In this document: piece by piece, positions 43,670 to 52,182 of the stretch | Layout: each line of letters begins with the position of its first letter | How positions within the stretch are numbered: the first letter of the stretch is position 1 | From: Rossellomorea vietnamensis | GTDB taxonomy: Bacteria > Bacillota > Bacilli > Bacillales > Bacillaceae_B | DNA: 64,000 bases | NCBI RefSeq assembly: GCF_008180615.1 | Contig: NZ_VTEH01000003.1 | Coordinates: 313,685-377,684 of the forward strand | Reading direction: 5' to 3' | Made by a program: the position numbers and the translations under genes | The notes under the pieces: model-generated | Told to the model about the DNA's origin: nothing | Databases searched by the model: none | The model's input: only the letters and a program-made list of their open reading frames with translations

Positions 43670-44404
43670 TTGTTAATACCAGGTGAAATGACTGATTTTC
43701 AGATGTTTTCTGTGACTCATATCGCGGTTCTTTCTTTATTTTTTGGGCTTATGCTCACCTTCGTTCTACTAAAGAAAGACAAGCTTCCTAAAGGAATAGG
43801 AATTTGTCTGCTAACCATATTGATCGGCTCGGAAATTTCTTACCAAATATGGGCGGTCACTTATGAGGTTTGGGATGCCAGGTTTTTTCTGCCTCTTCAG
43901 CTTTGCTCTTTCAGTACATTTTTTGGCATTTATCTCTTTTGGAAACGAAATAAGACGGTATTTTATTTTTATTACTACATAGGCTTGTTCCCGCCGATTC
44001 TGGCATTAATTACACCTGATTTAATTTACGATTTCCCTCATTACCGGTTCTTCAAATTCTTCCTGCATCATATGGCTATTCCATTAATGGCTGTCTATCT
44101 TTATAAGACAAAAGAATATACTTTACCTCTTAACTCCATTTGGCAGGGGATGTTGATGCTGAACATTATGATTCTTCCGATATATATTCTTAACGTATTC
44201 CTTGGAAGTAATTATTTTTTCCTCAATGGACCACCAGAAGGGAATACAGCTTTATCGCTGTTCGGCAGCGGAATTCAATACTATGTCAACCTGGAAATAG
44301 CTGCCTTGATCATCTTTTTCGTCAGCTTTCTTATCTGCAGAGGGGCAGTATTCATCAGCAGGAGCAGGACACCGTTTGAGCAAATGATAAAAAAAGCTGG
44401 ATGA
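43670..44404 (+). CDS. TIGR02206 (YwaF-like) membrane protein
   Basis: 244 aa with about seven membrane segments. Typical phrases: FSVTHIAVLSLFF, LPLQLCSFSTFFGIYLF, FFKFFLHHMAIPLMAVYL and the near-C-terminal ISRSRTPFEQM. Function in the family is unknown. TTG 43670 lies 9 bases after GGAGG and is preferred over the upstream ATG 43649, which precedes that site. Confidence 0.85.
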   Translation: MLIPGEMTDFQMFSVTHIAVLSLFFGLMLTFVLLKKDKLPKGIGICLLTILIGSEISYQIWAVTYEVWDARFFLPLQLCSFSTFFGIYLFWKRNKTVFYFYYYIGLFPPILALITPDLIYDFPHYRFFKFFLHHMAIPLMAVYLYKTKEYTLPLNSIWQGMLMLNIMILPIYILNVFLGSNYFFLNGPPEGNTALSLFGSGIQYYVNLEIAALIIFFVSFLICRGAVFISRSRTPFEQMIKKAG

Positions 44405-44418
44405 ATCAGGTTAGTGTG

Positions 44419-44447
44419 TTGACAAGGAAACGTATATAGAATAAAAT
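44419..44447 (+). promoter_or_regulatory. Near-consensus SigA promoter for small RNA
   Basis: TTGACA at 44419-44424, 17-base spacer, TAAAAT at 44442-44447, in a gap between two convergent genes where no protein promoter is expected. Confidence 0.8.
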
Positions 44448-44466
44448 GATATTGAAAATCATTCTC
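44448..44466 (+). promoter_or_regulatory. Fur box
   Basis: GATATTGAAAATCATTCTC matches 16 of 19 positions of the classical GATAATGATAATCATTATC consensus. It covers the predicted transcription start, an ideal place for iron-dependent repression. Confidence 0.65.
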
Positions 44467-44549
44467 ATTCAAATGACAAGAGTCCCCCTCTTGAGAGAAT
44501 GCATATTTAATGCTTAAAAGAAGTGAGGAGCAGCCTCATTTCTTTTTTT
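44454..44549 (+). ncRNA. Probable Fur-regulated small RNA, FsrA-like
   Basis: About 96 nt from the predicted start to a strong terminator (arms 44519-44528 and 44534-44543, T7 tail). It includes a single-stranded-looking GTCCCCCTCTT segment at 44482-44492. B. subtilis FsrA is a Fur-repressed sRNA of similar size that uses C-rich segments to block ribosome binding sites of iron-rich, non-essential enzymes. Promoter, Fur box, C-rich segment and terminator all fit. Homology by sequence cannot be shown here. Confidence 0.65.
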
Positions 44550-44565
44550 GTATAAACAATCCATA

Positions 44566-45069
44566 TTAAACCAGTTCCTTGGACATCCATATTTCATCGT
44601 AATATTTCTCATTACATTTCATTGCGTTTTTTTCAACCCCGAATTCCACAAATCCTGTTTTTTCATACAGCTTCACTGCTGAAGGATTAGTGGTTACCAC
44701 CGTTAATTGCAGTAATTCCACTTGAGAACTTTTAGCTGCTTTTTCTGCTTCAGCAAGCAGCGCTCTGCCAATTCCCCTCTTCCTGAAGTGAGGAGAAACA
44801 TACATTGCCACAATCGAAGCCTTATGTTTCATTTTCTCCAGCGAATTGTATAAAACCGTAACATTTCCTGTCAGATTTCCATCAATAAAAGCACCAAAGG
44901 TGATGCTTCCTGGTGAAGATAAATTATTTTCTACCCGTTCAATCGGGTTAGAACGTGAGTTGGATTCCTCATATGTTATGGCAAATGCCTCACCATTTGT
45001 TTTAAGGGCTTCTAGGCGCAGGTCCCAATAGTCATTTGCATCTTCAGCGGTTAGCTCCCTAATTATCAT
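44566..45069 (-). CDS. GNAT-family N-acetyltransferase
   Basis: 167 aa. MIIRELTAEDANDYWDLRLEAL opening, the acetyl-CoA motif MYVSPHFRKRGIGRALLAEA and VVTTNPSAVKLYEKTGF. The substrate is unknown. ATG 45069 follows TTAGGAGGTG. Converges on the small RNA gene. Confidence 0.9.
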   Translation of the reverse strand: MIIRELTAEDANDYWDLRLEALKTNGEAFAITYEESNSRSNPIERVENNLSSPGSITFGAFIDGNLTGNVTVLYNSLEKMKHKASIVAMYVSPHFRKRGIGRALLAEAEKAAKSSQVELLQLTVVTTNPSAVKLYEKTGFVEFGVEKNAMKCNEKYYDEIWMSKELV

Positions 45070-45214
45070 CTAAAAACACCTCCTAAATTGTTTAGTATTA
45101 TAACGGAAAAACTTCTGGGGGGCTAGATGAATTTCCAATTTCTCTATTTAGAACGTTCGAATGAAAGGATAGAATGGTGAGAAAACTACATTTATGAAAG
45201 GAGAGATAGCCATT

Positions 45215-45346
45215 ATGACAAAACGAAATATAAAAACTAAATCAGGACTTCAGTCTGCTAAATCACTGACATCTGAAGAATTTTCAAAAGAACTCACTTC
45301 AGGTAAAGGAAATCAGAAAGCAGAGAAAACGAAACCCAACACGTAA
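45215..45346 (+). CDS. 43-aa basic protein, unknown
   Basis: Opens MTKRNIKTKSGLQSAKSL and is rich in Lys, Ser, Thr and Gln, with no Cys or Trp and no membrane segment. AAAGGAGAGATAGCCATT precedes the ATG. The composition recalls small acid-soluble spore proteins, but no SASP germination-protease site can be picked out. It sits between two acetyltransferase genes. Confidence 0.6.
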   Translation: MTKRNIKTKSGLQSAKSLTSEEFSKELTSGKGNQKAEKTKPNT

Positions 45347-45447
45347 AAAGGACGAAAAGCAATTGCTTTAAAAACTGATGACTTTTTTCAACATGGCAGA
45401 AGGGGAAAGAATCTGGAATGTCGAATGTATCTGCAGAGGTGAAGGAA

Positions 45448-46287
45448 ATGAATTTAGTAGTTTTTACCGATGTAAATCATTTTGATGAAACAGTACGGCC
45501 CCTTCTGTTAAGGGAAGAAGCAGAAAATAATTTACCACTGGGGTTACTGGACCAGATTAAAGCAGGCCGGTACAAAGATCCTTTTTTAGCTGTCTTTAAA
45601 GAAGATGAAGAAATTCATGCAGTCTTTGTCAGAACCCCTCCTCACTATTTGATCGTAACTGTCTTTAATTATGAAAAGACAGGAATGATAGGGGAGTCTT
45701 TGTGGAATTTTACTGAGAAGCATAGTATGAACTTCCCTGGTTTTATAGGCAATAGTAAGGCTGTAGAGCCCTTAGCAGAGTTTTGGAGTGAAAAAACCAA
45801 TAAGCCTTATGAAACCCATATGAGGCAGAGGATATACAAACTGCAGCAAGTCAATGACATAGACTTCAGCCAAGGTGAGATGGAGCTGGCTGGAGTAGAA
45901 GATGTGGAACTTGTGTCAGAATGGCTTCAAGGCTTCATCGAAGATACACCGGAGAGTCCAATTCCTAAAGAGGATGCAAGAAAACGGGCTGCGGAGATGC
46001 TAGAAGAAGATTCTGTATTTCTTTGGAAAGTGGATGGAGTTCCAGTTTCCATGGCTAGGCGGGCAAGGAAAACAGATAACGGAGTCACAGTGAATTTCGT
46101 ATTTACTCCAAGAGACTGCCGCCGAAAGGGATATGGAAGATCCGTAGTTGCAAAACTGAGCGAAAAGCTGCTTGAAACCAACCAATTTTGCACTTTATAT
46201 ACAGATCTTGATAATCCGACATCCAACAAAATTTATATGGAAATTGGTTATGAGCCAGTTTGTGATTCCAAGATGATTAATCTTTAA
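45448..46287 (+). CDS. GNAT-family N-acetyltransferase, 279 aa
   Basis: The C-terminal half is a clear GNAT domain: VNFVFTPRDCRRKGYGRSVVA and LYTDLDNPTSNKIYMEIGYEPV. The N-terminal half (about 130 residues) is a second, degenerate GNAT-like region common in Bacillus predicted acetyltransferases. ATG 45448 follows GAGGTGAAGGA; an ATG ten codons earlier lacks a binding site. Ends before a terminator. Confidence 0.88.
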   Translation: MNLVVFTDVNHFDETVRPLLLREEAENNLPLGLLDQIKAGRYKDPFLAVFKEDEEIHAVFVRTPPHYLIVTVFNYEKTGMIGESLWNFTEKHSMNFPGFIGNSKAVEPLAEFWSEKTNKPYETHMRQRIYKLQQVNDIDFSQGEMELAGVEDVELVSEWLQGFIEDTPESPIPKEDARKRAAEMLEEDSVFLWKVDGVPVSMARRARKTDNGVTVNFVFTPRDCRRKGYGRSVVAKLSEKLLETNQFCTLYTDLDNPTSNKIYMEIGYEPVCDSKMINL

Positions 46288-46291
46288 CAGA

Positions 46292-46335
46292 GAAATGCCC
46301 TATCCTTTACAAAGGCTGGGGCATTTTATTTTTCT
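46292..46335 (+). terminator. Terminator of the 279-aa GNAT gene
   Basis: AAATGCCC / GGGGCATTT arms with T-rich tail. Confidence 0.8.
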
Positions 46336-46353
46336 TATGACGGAGGAGTTAAT

Positions 46354-46464
46354 ATGACTGCCTGCTTACCAGAGCAGCCAGCTGTATACATAGAGAATAT
46401 TCGGATGGAAGGGAATGTAAAAGATATTTTAAGGACTGTAAATGCCTTAATAAGTGATTGTTAA
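46354..46464 (+). CDS. Possible 36-aa peptide
   Basis: MTACLPEQPAVYIENIRM then a helical half ending ALISDC. GGAGGAGTTAAT lies at the proper distance from ATG 46354, directly after the previous gene's terminator. No family known. Confidence 0.4.
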   Translation: MTACLPEQPAVYIENIRMEGNVKDILRTVNALISDC

Positions 46465-46549
46465 AAACAGGTAAAAGTGCTTTCCTTGGTGGGAAATTCA
46501 TGTAAGATAAACATGTAGTTCGCAATGCAACATTCCAAAGGAGGCTATT

Positions 46550-46693
46550 ATGATGAAAAAAATGTTACTTATGGTTTTAACAGCATTAACGGTCGTAGGC
46601 TTTTCAGCAGGTTGCAGCAACACAGAAGAAGAGAACACAGGAACTAATACTGAAGAAAATACTACTGAAAACACAGAAGAAAACGCTGAATAA
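46550..46693 (+). CDS. 47-aa small lipoprotein
   Basis: MMKKMLLMVLTALTVVGF forms a lipoprotein signal with lipobox SAGC (Cys 22); the mature ~26 residues are only Ser, Asn, Thr, Glu, Gly and Ala (EEENTG, EENTTENTEEN). AAAGGAGG precedes ATG 46550. It would give a short acidic tail tethered to the outer membrane leaflet. Function unknown. A GCTGTCAG/CTGGCAGC hairpin with T-rich tail follows at 46702-46745. Confidence 0.75.
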   Translation: MMKKMLLMVLTALTVVGFSAGCSNTEEENTGTNTEENTTENTEENAE

Positions 46694-46852
46694 TGAACAC
46701 AATGGCTGTCAGTCTTTCAGGCTGGCAGCTTTCCTATTTGTTTCCTTCTAATAGAATCTTCAACCACTGTGTCCGCTGTAAAGGATCTTTTTAACTGCTA
46801 AGAAACAGGTTAAACTACAATCAAGATCATAATAAATTTTCAAATTTTACCC

Positions 46853-46881
46853 TTGCTTTCTCCTGCTATTTCACATAAGAT
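46853..46881 (+). promoter_or_regulatory. SigA promoter of T-box/metG transcript
   Basis: TTGCTT at 46853, 17-base spacer, TAAGAT at 46876. Confidence 0.6.
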
Positions 46882-46887
46882 AGTAAA

Positions 46888-47192
46888 CAATAATTATTTG
46901 CATTGAAGAGAAGAGTAAATCAATAAGGAACCCTTAACAGAGAGCTTCGGAAGCTGAAAAGAAGCAGGGGAAAAATTGATTGAAGATGGTCTCTGAGCAT
47001 TCCATTCGAACCAGATGGTGTAGGGTGGAACGGGATTTGGCTTCCGTTATCATTGCCACAGTATAAGAATGTTCTATTTCCGCATTCCGTACTTTATGAG
47101 GCTGACGGCGCGAGCCCTCAGTGAACTAAGGTGGTACCGCGAGCAGACCCCCTCGTCCTTAGATGTCTATACATCTATGGACGAGGGGTTTT
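46888..47192 (+). ncRNA. T-box leader, Met-specific
   Basis: Stem I contains an AGTA/GAA loop-E-like specifier region with ATG as specifier (46986-46988), AGAGAGCTTCGG distal loop region, the T-box AAGGTGGTACCGCGAG at 47128-47143, and a terminator with 10-bp arms 47149-47158 and 47179-47188 followed by T6. Uncharged tRNA-Met should favour read-through into the synthetase gene. Confidence 0.93.
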
Positions 47193-47226
47193 TTGTTTGT
47201 TTATAACACTTTAGGAGGAGATAGGA

Positions 47227-48852
47227 ATGGGTATATTTATTGGAGGAGCCTGGCCTTATGCGAATGGATCCCTGCATATCGGGCACTTGGCGGCATTGCT
47301 GCCAGGCGATATATTAGCGAGATATTACCGGCTGAAGGGGGAGCGGGTGCTGTATGTTTCAGGAAGCGATTGTAATGGCACGCCCATTGAAATCAGGGCA
47401 AATAAAGATGGATTGCAGGTAAGTGATATTGCTGACAGATATCATCTGGAGTTTCAGAAATGCTTTCAGGATTTCGGCTTCAGCTATGATTTTTATAGCA
47501 GAACAGATTCCGAACGGCATCACCAGGAAGTCCGTAATATTTTTTTGAAATTAATAGAGAATGATCTCTTATATGAAAAAACGACAGAAGAAACATACTG
47601 TTTGGAATGTGAACGATTTTTACCCGATCGTTTCGTTGAAGGAAATTGTCCGGAATGCGGAGAACAAGCAAGAGGAGATCAGTGTGACGCTTGCGGCCTT
47701 ATTTTAAATCCTGTCCAATTGAAGGATAAATATTGCAAGCTCTGTCACCAACCGCCCATTTTAAAAGAAACAACTCATTTTTATCTTGCTTTATCGGCAC
47801 TGCAAGGAAAGTTACAAGAATATGCATGTGAAAATAAGGGAAAATGGAGGGAAAATGCAATCCACTTAACTCAGCGCTACCTAAAGGAAGGGCTTCAAGA
47901 TCGAGCAGTGACCAGAGATATAGGGAACGGAGTGGCGGTACCGGTCGAGGGATATGGAGATAAGAAAATTTATGTGTGGATTGAAGCTGTTAGCGGTTAT
48001 CTTACGGCATCCATAGAATGGGCTGACAAAACAGGCAGTGATTGGAGTGAGTTTTGGGATAAGGAAACCGTCTCTTATTATGTTCATGGAAAAGACAACA
48101 TACCATTTCATACCATCATTTGGCCTGCGGTTCTTCAAGGTATAAAGAATGAGAATCTCCCGGATTGGATAGTTTCAAGTGAGTATGTGACACTTGAAAA
48201 AAAGAAAATATCTACGAGTAAAGATTGGGCAGTCTGGCTGCCGGATGTTTTGAAAGAATATAACCCTGATTCTCTTCGTTACTATTTCAGTGTGAATTAT
48301 CCTGATAAAAGAGATGCTGATTTTTCCTGGAGGGAATTCGTGTTTAAACATAACAGTGAGTTGCTGGGGGGACTTGGAAACTTCATTCAGAGAACGGTTA
48401 AATTTTATAGAAAAGAGTTCGGTGATGATGCCGTTTTAGGGAAAGTTGATACACAAGTAATGAATCAAGTTGATGCTGTTTTCAGAGAAACCGGAGAATG
48501 GCTGGAAAAAGGCGAGGTCCGGAAAGCGGCAAGACGGGCATTTGAACTCGTTCGCTGGGGGAATAAATATTTTGACAGCGGGCAGCCATGGAAAGTCATA
48601 AAAGAAGATCGCGGGCAAGCCAGGCTAATCTTAGAAAGCTGTCTCTATATCAGCATTAACCTGTCCGTTTTGCTTGCTCCATTCCTGCCGTTTACATCTG
48701 AAAGGATATATAATCAATTCGAGTTAAATGAACAGCTGCTATGGAAACCGTTCAGACTTTCAGTAAAGATAGGGATTTCAGGCCATGAACCCCTATTTAC
48801 AGCCATACCTCAAGAAAAAATTGAAATAGAGCGCGCTAAATTGGGTAGATAA
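47227..48852 (+). CDS. metG: Methionyl-tRNA synthetase, four-Cys-pair type, T-box controlled
   Basis: 541 aa class I synthetase charging tRNA-Met. HIGH motif in GSLHIGHLAAL (about residue 17), KMSKS variant KISTS at about residue 327, and four CxxC knuckles between about residues 125 and 170 (CLEC, CPEC, CDAC, CKLC), as in MetRS with two zinc sites. The C-terminal tRNA-binding (EMAP-like) domain of the common Bacillus MetS is absent. It is likely a second MetRS beside the main one elsewhere. AGGAGGAGATAGGA precedes ATG 47227. Confidence 0.93.
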   Translation: MGIFIGGAWPYANGSLHIGHLAALLPGDILARYYRLKGERVLYVSGSDCNGTPIEIRANKDGLQVSDIADRYHLEFQKCFQDFGFSYDFYSRTDSERHHQEVRNIFLKLIENDLLYEKTTEETYCLECERFLPDRFVEGNCPECGEQARGDQCDACGLILNPVQLKDKYCKLCHQPPILKETTHFYLALSALQGKLQEYACENKGKWRENAIHLTQRYLKEGLQDRAVTRDIGNGVAVPVEGYGDKKIYVWIEAVSGYLTASIEWADKTGSDWSEFWDKETVSYYVHGKDNIPFHTIIWPAVLQGIKNENLPDWIVSSEYVTLEKKKISTSKDWAVWLPDVLKEYNPDSLRYYFSVNYPDKRDADFSWREFVFKHNSELLGGLGNFIQRTVKFYRKEFGDDAVLGKVDTQVMNQVDAVFRETGEWLEKGEVRKAARRAFELVRWGNKYFDSGQPWKVIKEDRGQARLILESCLYISINLSVLLAPFLPFTSERIYNQFELNEQLLWKPFRLSVKIGISGHEPLFTAIPQEKIEIERAKLGR

Positions 48853-48882
48853 ACTATGTGATTTGTTTGGAGGGATGTTAAT

Positions 48883-49379
48883 TTGAGAATAGTCGTCGTC
48901 AGTGACACCCATATGCCAAATAAAGGAAGGGAGCTTCCTGGACCCTTAAAAATGGAATTGATCAATGCTGATTTAATCATTCATGGGGGGATTGGAACAG
49001 CATTGAAGTGTATGAGATGCTGAAAGGCTATGCCAAAGTTGAAGGGGTGTATGGGAATACAGATAACCAAGAGATCAGAAGCTTATTTCCGCGTAAAAAG
49101 GTTCTGAAAGCAGGGAAGTTCTTAATTGGTGTCGTCCATGGGGATGGGAAAAACAAGACGACCGAGAAAAGGGTGCTGGATGAATTCGAAGACAAGCCCG
49201 ATATCATTGTTTTTGGGCATTCTCATATCCCTTATTTAAGGTTTGATCAAGGCACACTGTTATTTAACCCGGGATCTGCTACTGACAAGCGAAAGCAGCC
49301 ATACTACTCATTTGGAATTTTGGAGATAGAAGATGAGATAAAATCTAAACATGTTTTTTATAGCAATAAGAATGAATAA
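48883..49379 (+). pseudogene. Metallophosphoesterase (YfcE/MJ0936 type) with a one-base frameshift
   Basis: The gene starts with TTG 48883 after GGAGGG. Frame 1 gives VVVSDTHMPNKGRELP and LIIHGG, then a G6 run at 48985-48990; after it the sensible sequence (DWNSIEVYEMLKGYAKVEGV, GNTD, VHGDG, FGHSHIP) is in another frame. One extra G would restore HGGDWN and a ~165-aa enzyme with all metal-binding motifs. Either a true frameshift, a phase-variable G tract or a sequencing error. Confidence 0.85.
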
Positions 49380-49420
49380 AATAAAAGGCTGGGTCATCGA
49401 CTCAGCCTTTTACTTCATCA

Positions 49421-50248
49421 TTATAATCCCTCAAAATTATAGTAGTCCTGTACCTGATACGAGTTAAACCCTGCAGCTTCATACAGCTTTAATGCGTGAG
49501 CATTTTTAGCCTCTACTTCCAAGAAGATGTCTCTGCCGGTTTCATTTTCAATTACTACTGTTTTTGCAAGCACGCTTCTCCCGATTCCTTTGCCTTGATG
49601 AGAGGGGTGCACAGCAAATCCGAATATATAGCTTCTGCCACTTTCACGCTGGATGTGGATTTTGCCAACTTTTTCTCCTTTATATTCAATCATGAAGCTG
49701 CAGCTATCTTCGTCTTGTTTGACTGTTTTCATGAATTCTAAAGAATCTTCACGTGCCACATTGAAACATAAAAAATCCAGTTCTATGATCAGAGGGAGAT
49801 CCTCCTTTGTAACTTCAATTAATTCTATATCCGATTCGTCACTATTTATCTCTCTCTTTTGCCACTTCATTTGGTATTCTGAAAAGGAATAGCAGGCAGG
49901 CTGGGCTTCAATGAATGCTTTTCCTGAGGGAGATGAACCAGGGGCATTTAAGAGAAGCTTGGTAATTTCCCGTTCTTTAAGAGAAGCTAACGCTTTATCA
50001 AAAAGACTTTTGAAAATCCCTCTGTTGCGATACTGGGGATGAACCATGCCGCAAAGTTCATAGCTTGAACCAAACCCATATAAACCGAGGAACCCGGTTA
50101 ATTTTCCATCCTCATAATGAAAGTAATCATCTTGTCCGCTCGTCCGTGAGCGAAGCATGTCTCCATTTAGTTTCAATTTACAGTTATCGTGTTCTTCACA
50201 TAGATGCTGTAATTCCTCTATTTCATTCAATCTGCTGTTGGCCAGCAT
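49421..50248 (-). CDS. Double-GNAT N-acetyltransferase
   Basis: 275 aa with two GNAT domains: the first has GMVHPQYRNRGIFKSLFDKAL, the second GFAVHPSHQGKGIGRSVLA and LEVEAKNAHALKLYEAAGF. Only the second carries a full acetyl-CoA loop (QGKGIG). Substrate unknown. ATG 50248. Confidence 0.9.
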   Translation of the reverse strand: MLANSRLNEIEELQHLCEEHDNCKLKLNGDMLRSRTSGQDDYFHYEDGKLTGFLGLYGFGSSYELCGMVHPQYRNRGIFKSLFDKALASLKEREITKLLLNAPGSSPSGKAFIEAQPACYSFSEYQMKWQKREINSDESDIELIEVTKEDLPLIIELDFLCFNVAREDSLEFMKTVKQDEDSCSFMIEYKGEKVGKIHIQRESGRSYIFGFAVHPSHQGKGIGRSVLAKTVVIENETGRDIFLEVEAKNAHALKLYEAAGFNSYQVQDYYNFEGL

Positions 50249-50410
50249 AATGTATTCCCCCTTGTTACATAGAATCTAAGTTTAATTATAGTCTCTTTAA
50301 TATAGAATAGAAGGAAGTTTATAAATATTATTTTGTAATTTGGTTTGTACTGTCAAAGATACTTATTGAAAAAAATAGTGGCGGCAAGTTGGATAGGATA
50401 AATAATATTA

Positions 50411-50935
50411 AAAGGCTCTTTTCTAAAGGCTCTTTTCGTAAACTTTGTTGCTATTTGATACTAATTCGGAGAAATATCAATTTCAAGAAGGAAAAAATAC
50501 GGTGATATCGAAAAGATAAGAGCTGCTCTTCCTTGATAAGAGATAAAAATCTTAGTATCCGGGGATATTCGAAAGAAGCAATATATGCGAAAACAGCCTT
50601 TCTAAAAGATTGTTGCTTTTGAATGCTTTATTATCCTCCCCCTCATTTTTACGATAGAGGATTGGAGCGGAAGGCGCACGACCTCCTGCGGGACTAGCGG
50701 GCGTCTAGTTGCAGCGCCCAGCCCCTCGGGGTCAAATAACCTCAAGAGAATAAAAGGATAGAGCGCCTTTTTTCTCTTGAGAACATTTGCCTGTCGGGTC
50801 TGGATCGGGGCGCTTTCACTTTATATACAGGCGAAGCCGAGGAGGCTCACCGCCCGCCCCGCAGAGTCGTGCGCCTGGAGCGGAAATCCTTTACTTTTAA
50901 AATAGCCGCAATCTATGAGAAAACAGCTTATTAAA
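50411..50935 (+). mobile_element. Four-level nested repeat: A inside A', with C in A' and B in C
   Basis: A' begins AAAGGCTCTTTTCTAA at 50411 and ends near 50935 with TGAGAAAACAGCTTATTAA. A complete A copy (50425-50608) is set in at CTAAA, which is present on both sides. Family C (reversed) runs 50655-50890 and is broken by a reversed B element (50707-50823). No reading frame. Confidence 0.75.
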
Positions 50936-50984
50936 AAGGCCAGCCTGAGATCCTGGGCTGACCTTTTAAGTATATGAATTTAGA

Positions 50985-52049
50985 CTATTCGCCTTTTCGT
51001 TGAATCCGTTCTATAACATCCTGCAGATCATCAGGCTTTAAAAATTCAATAGGGGAGGCGCCTTTTTCAAATTGAACAGAGTCTCCCTCGATTAAGAGCA
51101 TATACCGGCCGTTCACTTTAGCTATATGAATGGTATCTCCGAAATCAGACAGCATGGCTTTTACATCGATATGATCCAATTTCATCTTCAATTCAACTTC
51201 AGGGGATTGTTCTATTATTTGCGAAGTGGCCTCTACAACCTGCTCGGTGGTGAATCTCTCTTGCAGCTCCCGTTTCGGACTGACGGACCAGGCCTCCACA
51301 GCGGATTCAAATTCCACTCTTTCTTCACTTTCAGGCTCATAAGATTCTTCAATGTGTTCCTGAACCATACCCATTACCTGCGTCCTTACGATTTCCGGCA
51401 TGGATTTTTCGAATTCCACGAATTTAAGAAAGTCTTCAAAATACCTGGCGTGAGAAGCCTGGTGGATTTTTAGTTCTGCTTCATCCATCATTCCTTCTTC
51501 AGGCATGAATGGATACTGGATGGATTTCATGTTTTTAGTAGTGATGGCCATTTCGACATTATGAATCAAGGTGGTTTCATCAGTGATTCTCGCTACCTTT
51601 GGCTCAAAATCACACTTCATTAGAAACAGAAAAGGATCATCAAAGTATTTCCGCAGCTTTGCGAGAGCCACAATGAAAACGCCGCCCCTGACTGCACTTG
51701 CTTCTACGTAAGCATTGACGAATTGGAGAGAGGCTTCCTTAAAGGCATCAATTGATTCAGGGTTTCTGGCACGGTCAAATAAATTATAGTTTGGATTTGA
51801 GTCCAATGCATGACCCGGCTCCACGATAAATCTGCCTATCTTAGTTGGTGCACCTTCGGACTTGCTGTGCCGGTCCACTTTTCGCTTGGCAATTTTGGTC
51901 AATTCCCCATCCAGGAAATCTTTTAATGGGTTATTCTCATATCCTTGTTCGTCAAGTGTTTGAAAATGCTTATATCTCTTATCGGCATTTTCTCCTTTTC
52001 CTTCCACTTCAACCACGTAAAAGGACAAGTATTTGATTTCAAAGTCCAT
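50985..52049 (-). CDS. DUF3900-family protein
   Basis: 354 aa. Matches from memory the Bacillus DUF3900 pattern: MDFEIKYLSFYVVEVEG, LKDFLDGELTKIAKRKVDRH, KIGRFIVEPGHALDSNPNYN and HQASHARYFEDFLKFVEFE. Function unknown; the layout is loosely like nucleoid-associated NdpA-type proteins but this is not secure. ATG 52049 is set 8 bases after AGGA; the frame extends six codons up. It is bracketed by nested repeats on both sides. Confidence 0.8.
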   Translation of the reverse strand: MDFEIKYLSFYVVEVEGKGENADKRYKHFQTLDEQGYENNPLKDFLDGELTKIAKRKVDRHSKSEGAPTKIGRFIVEPGHALDSNPNYNLFDRARNPESIDAFKEASLQFVNAYVEASAVRGGVFIVALAKLRKYFDDPFLFLMKCDFEPKVARITDETTLIHNVEMAITTKNMKSIQYPFMPEEGMMDEAELKIHQASHARYFEDFLKFVEFEKSMPEIVRTQVMGMVQEHIEESYEPESEERVEFESAVEAWSVSPKRELQERFTTEQVVEATSQIIEQSPEVELKMKLDHIDVKAMLSDFGDTIHIAKVNGRYMLLIEGDSVQFEKGASPIEFLKPDDLQDVIERIQRKGE

Positions 52050-52182
52050 TGTTTTCATCCTGTTCATGTAGATTTGCTTTACTCAGTATAGAGAAAGGAC
52101 TTCGTTTCGTCAACGAGCCGTTGTTCACGCTGACTAGTGAGGAGGGGGGCTTGAAAAGTCCGCATAATAATATTTCTTTTTG

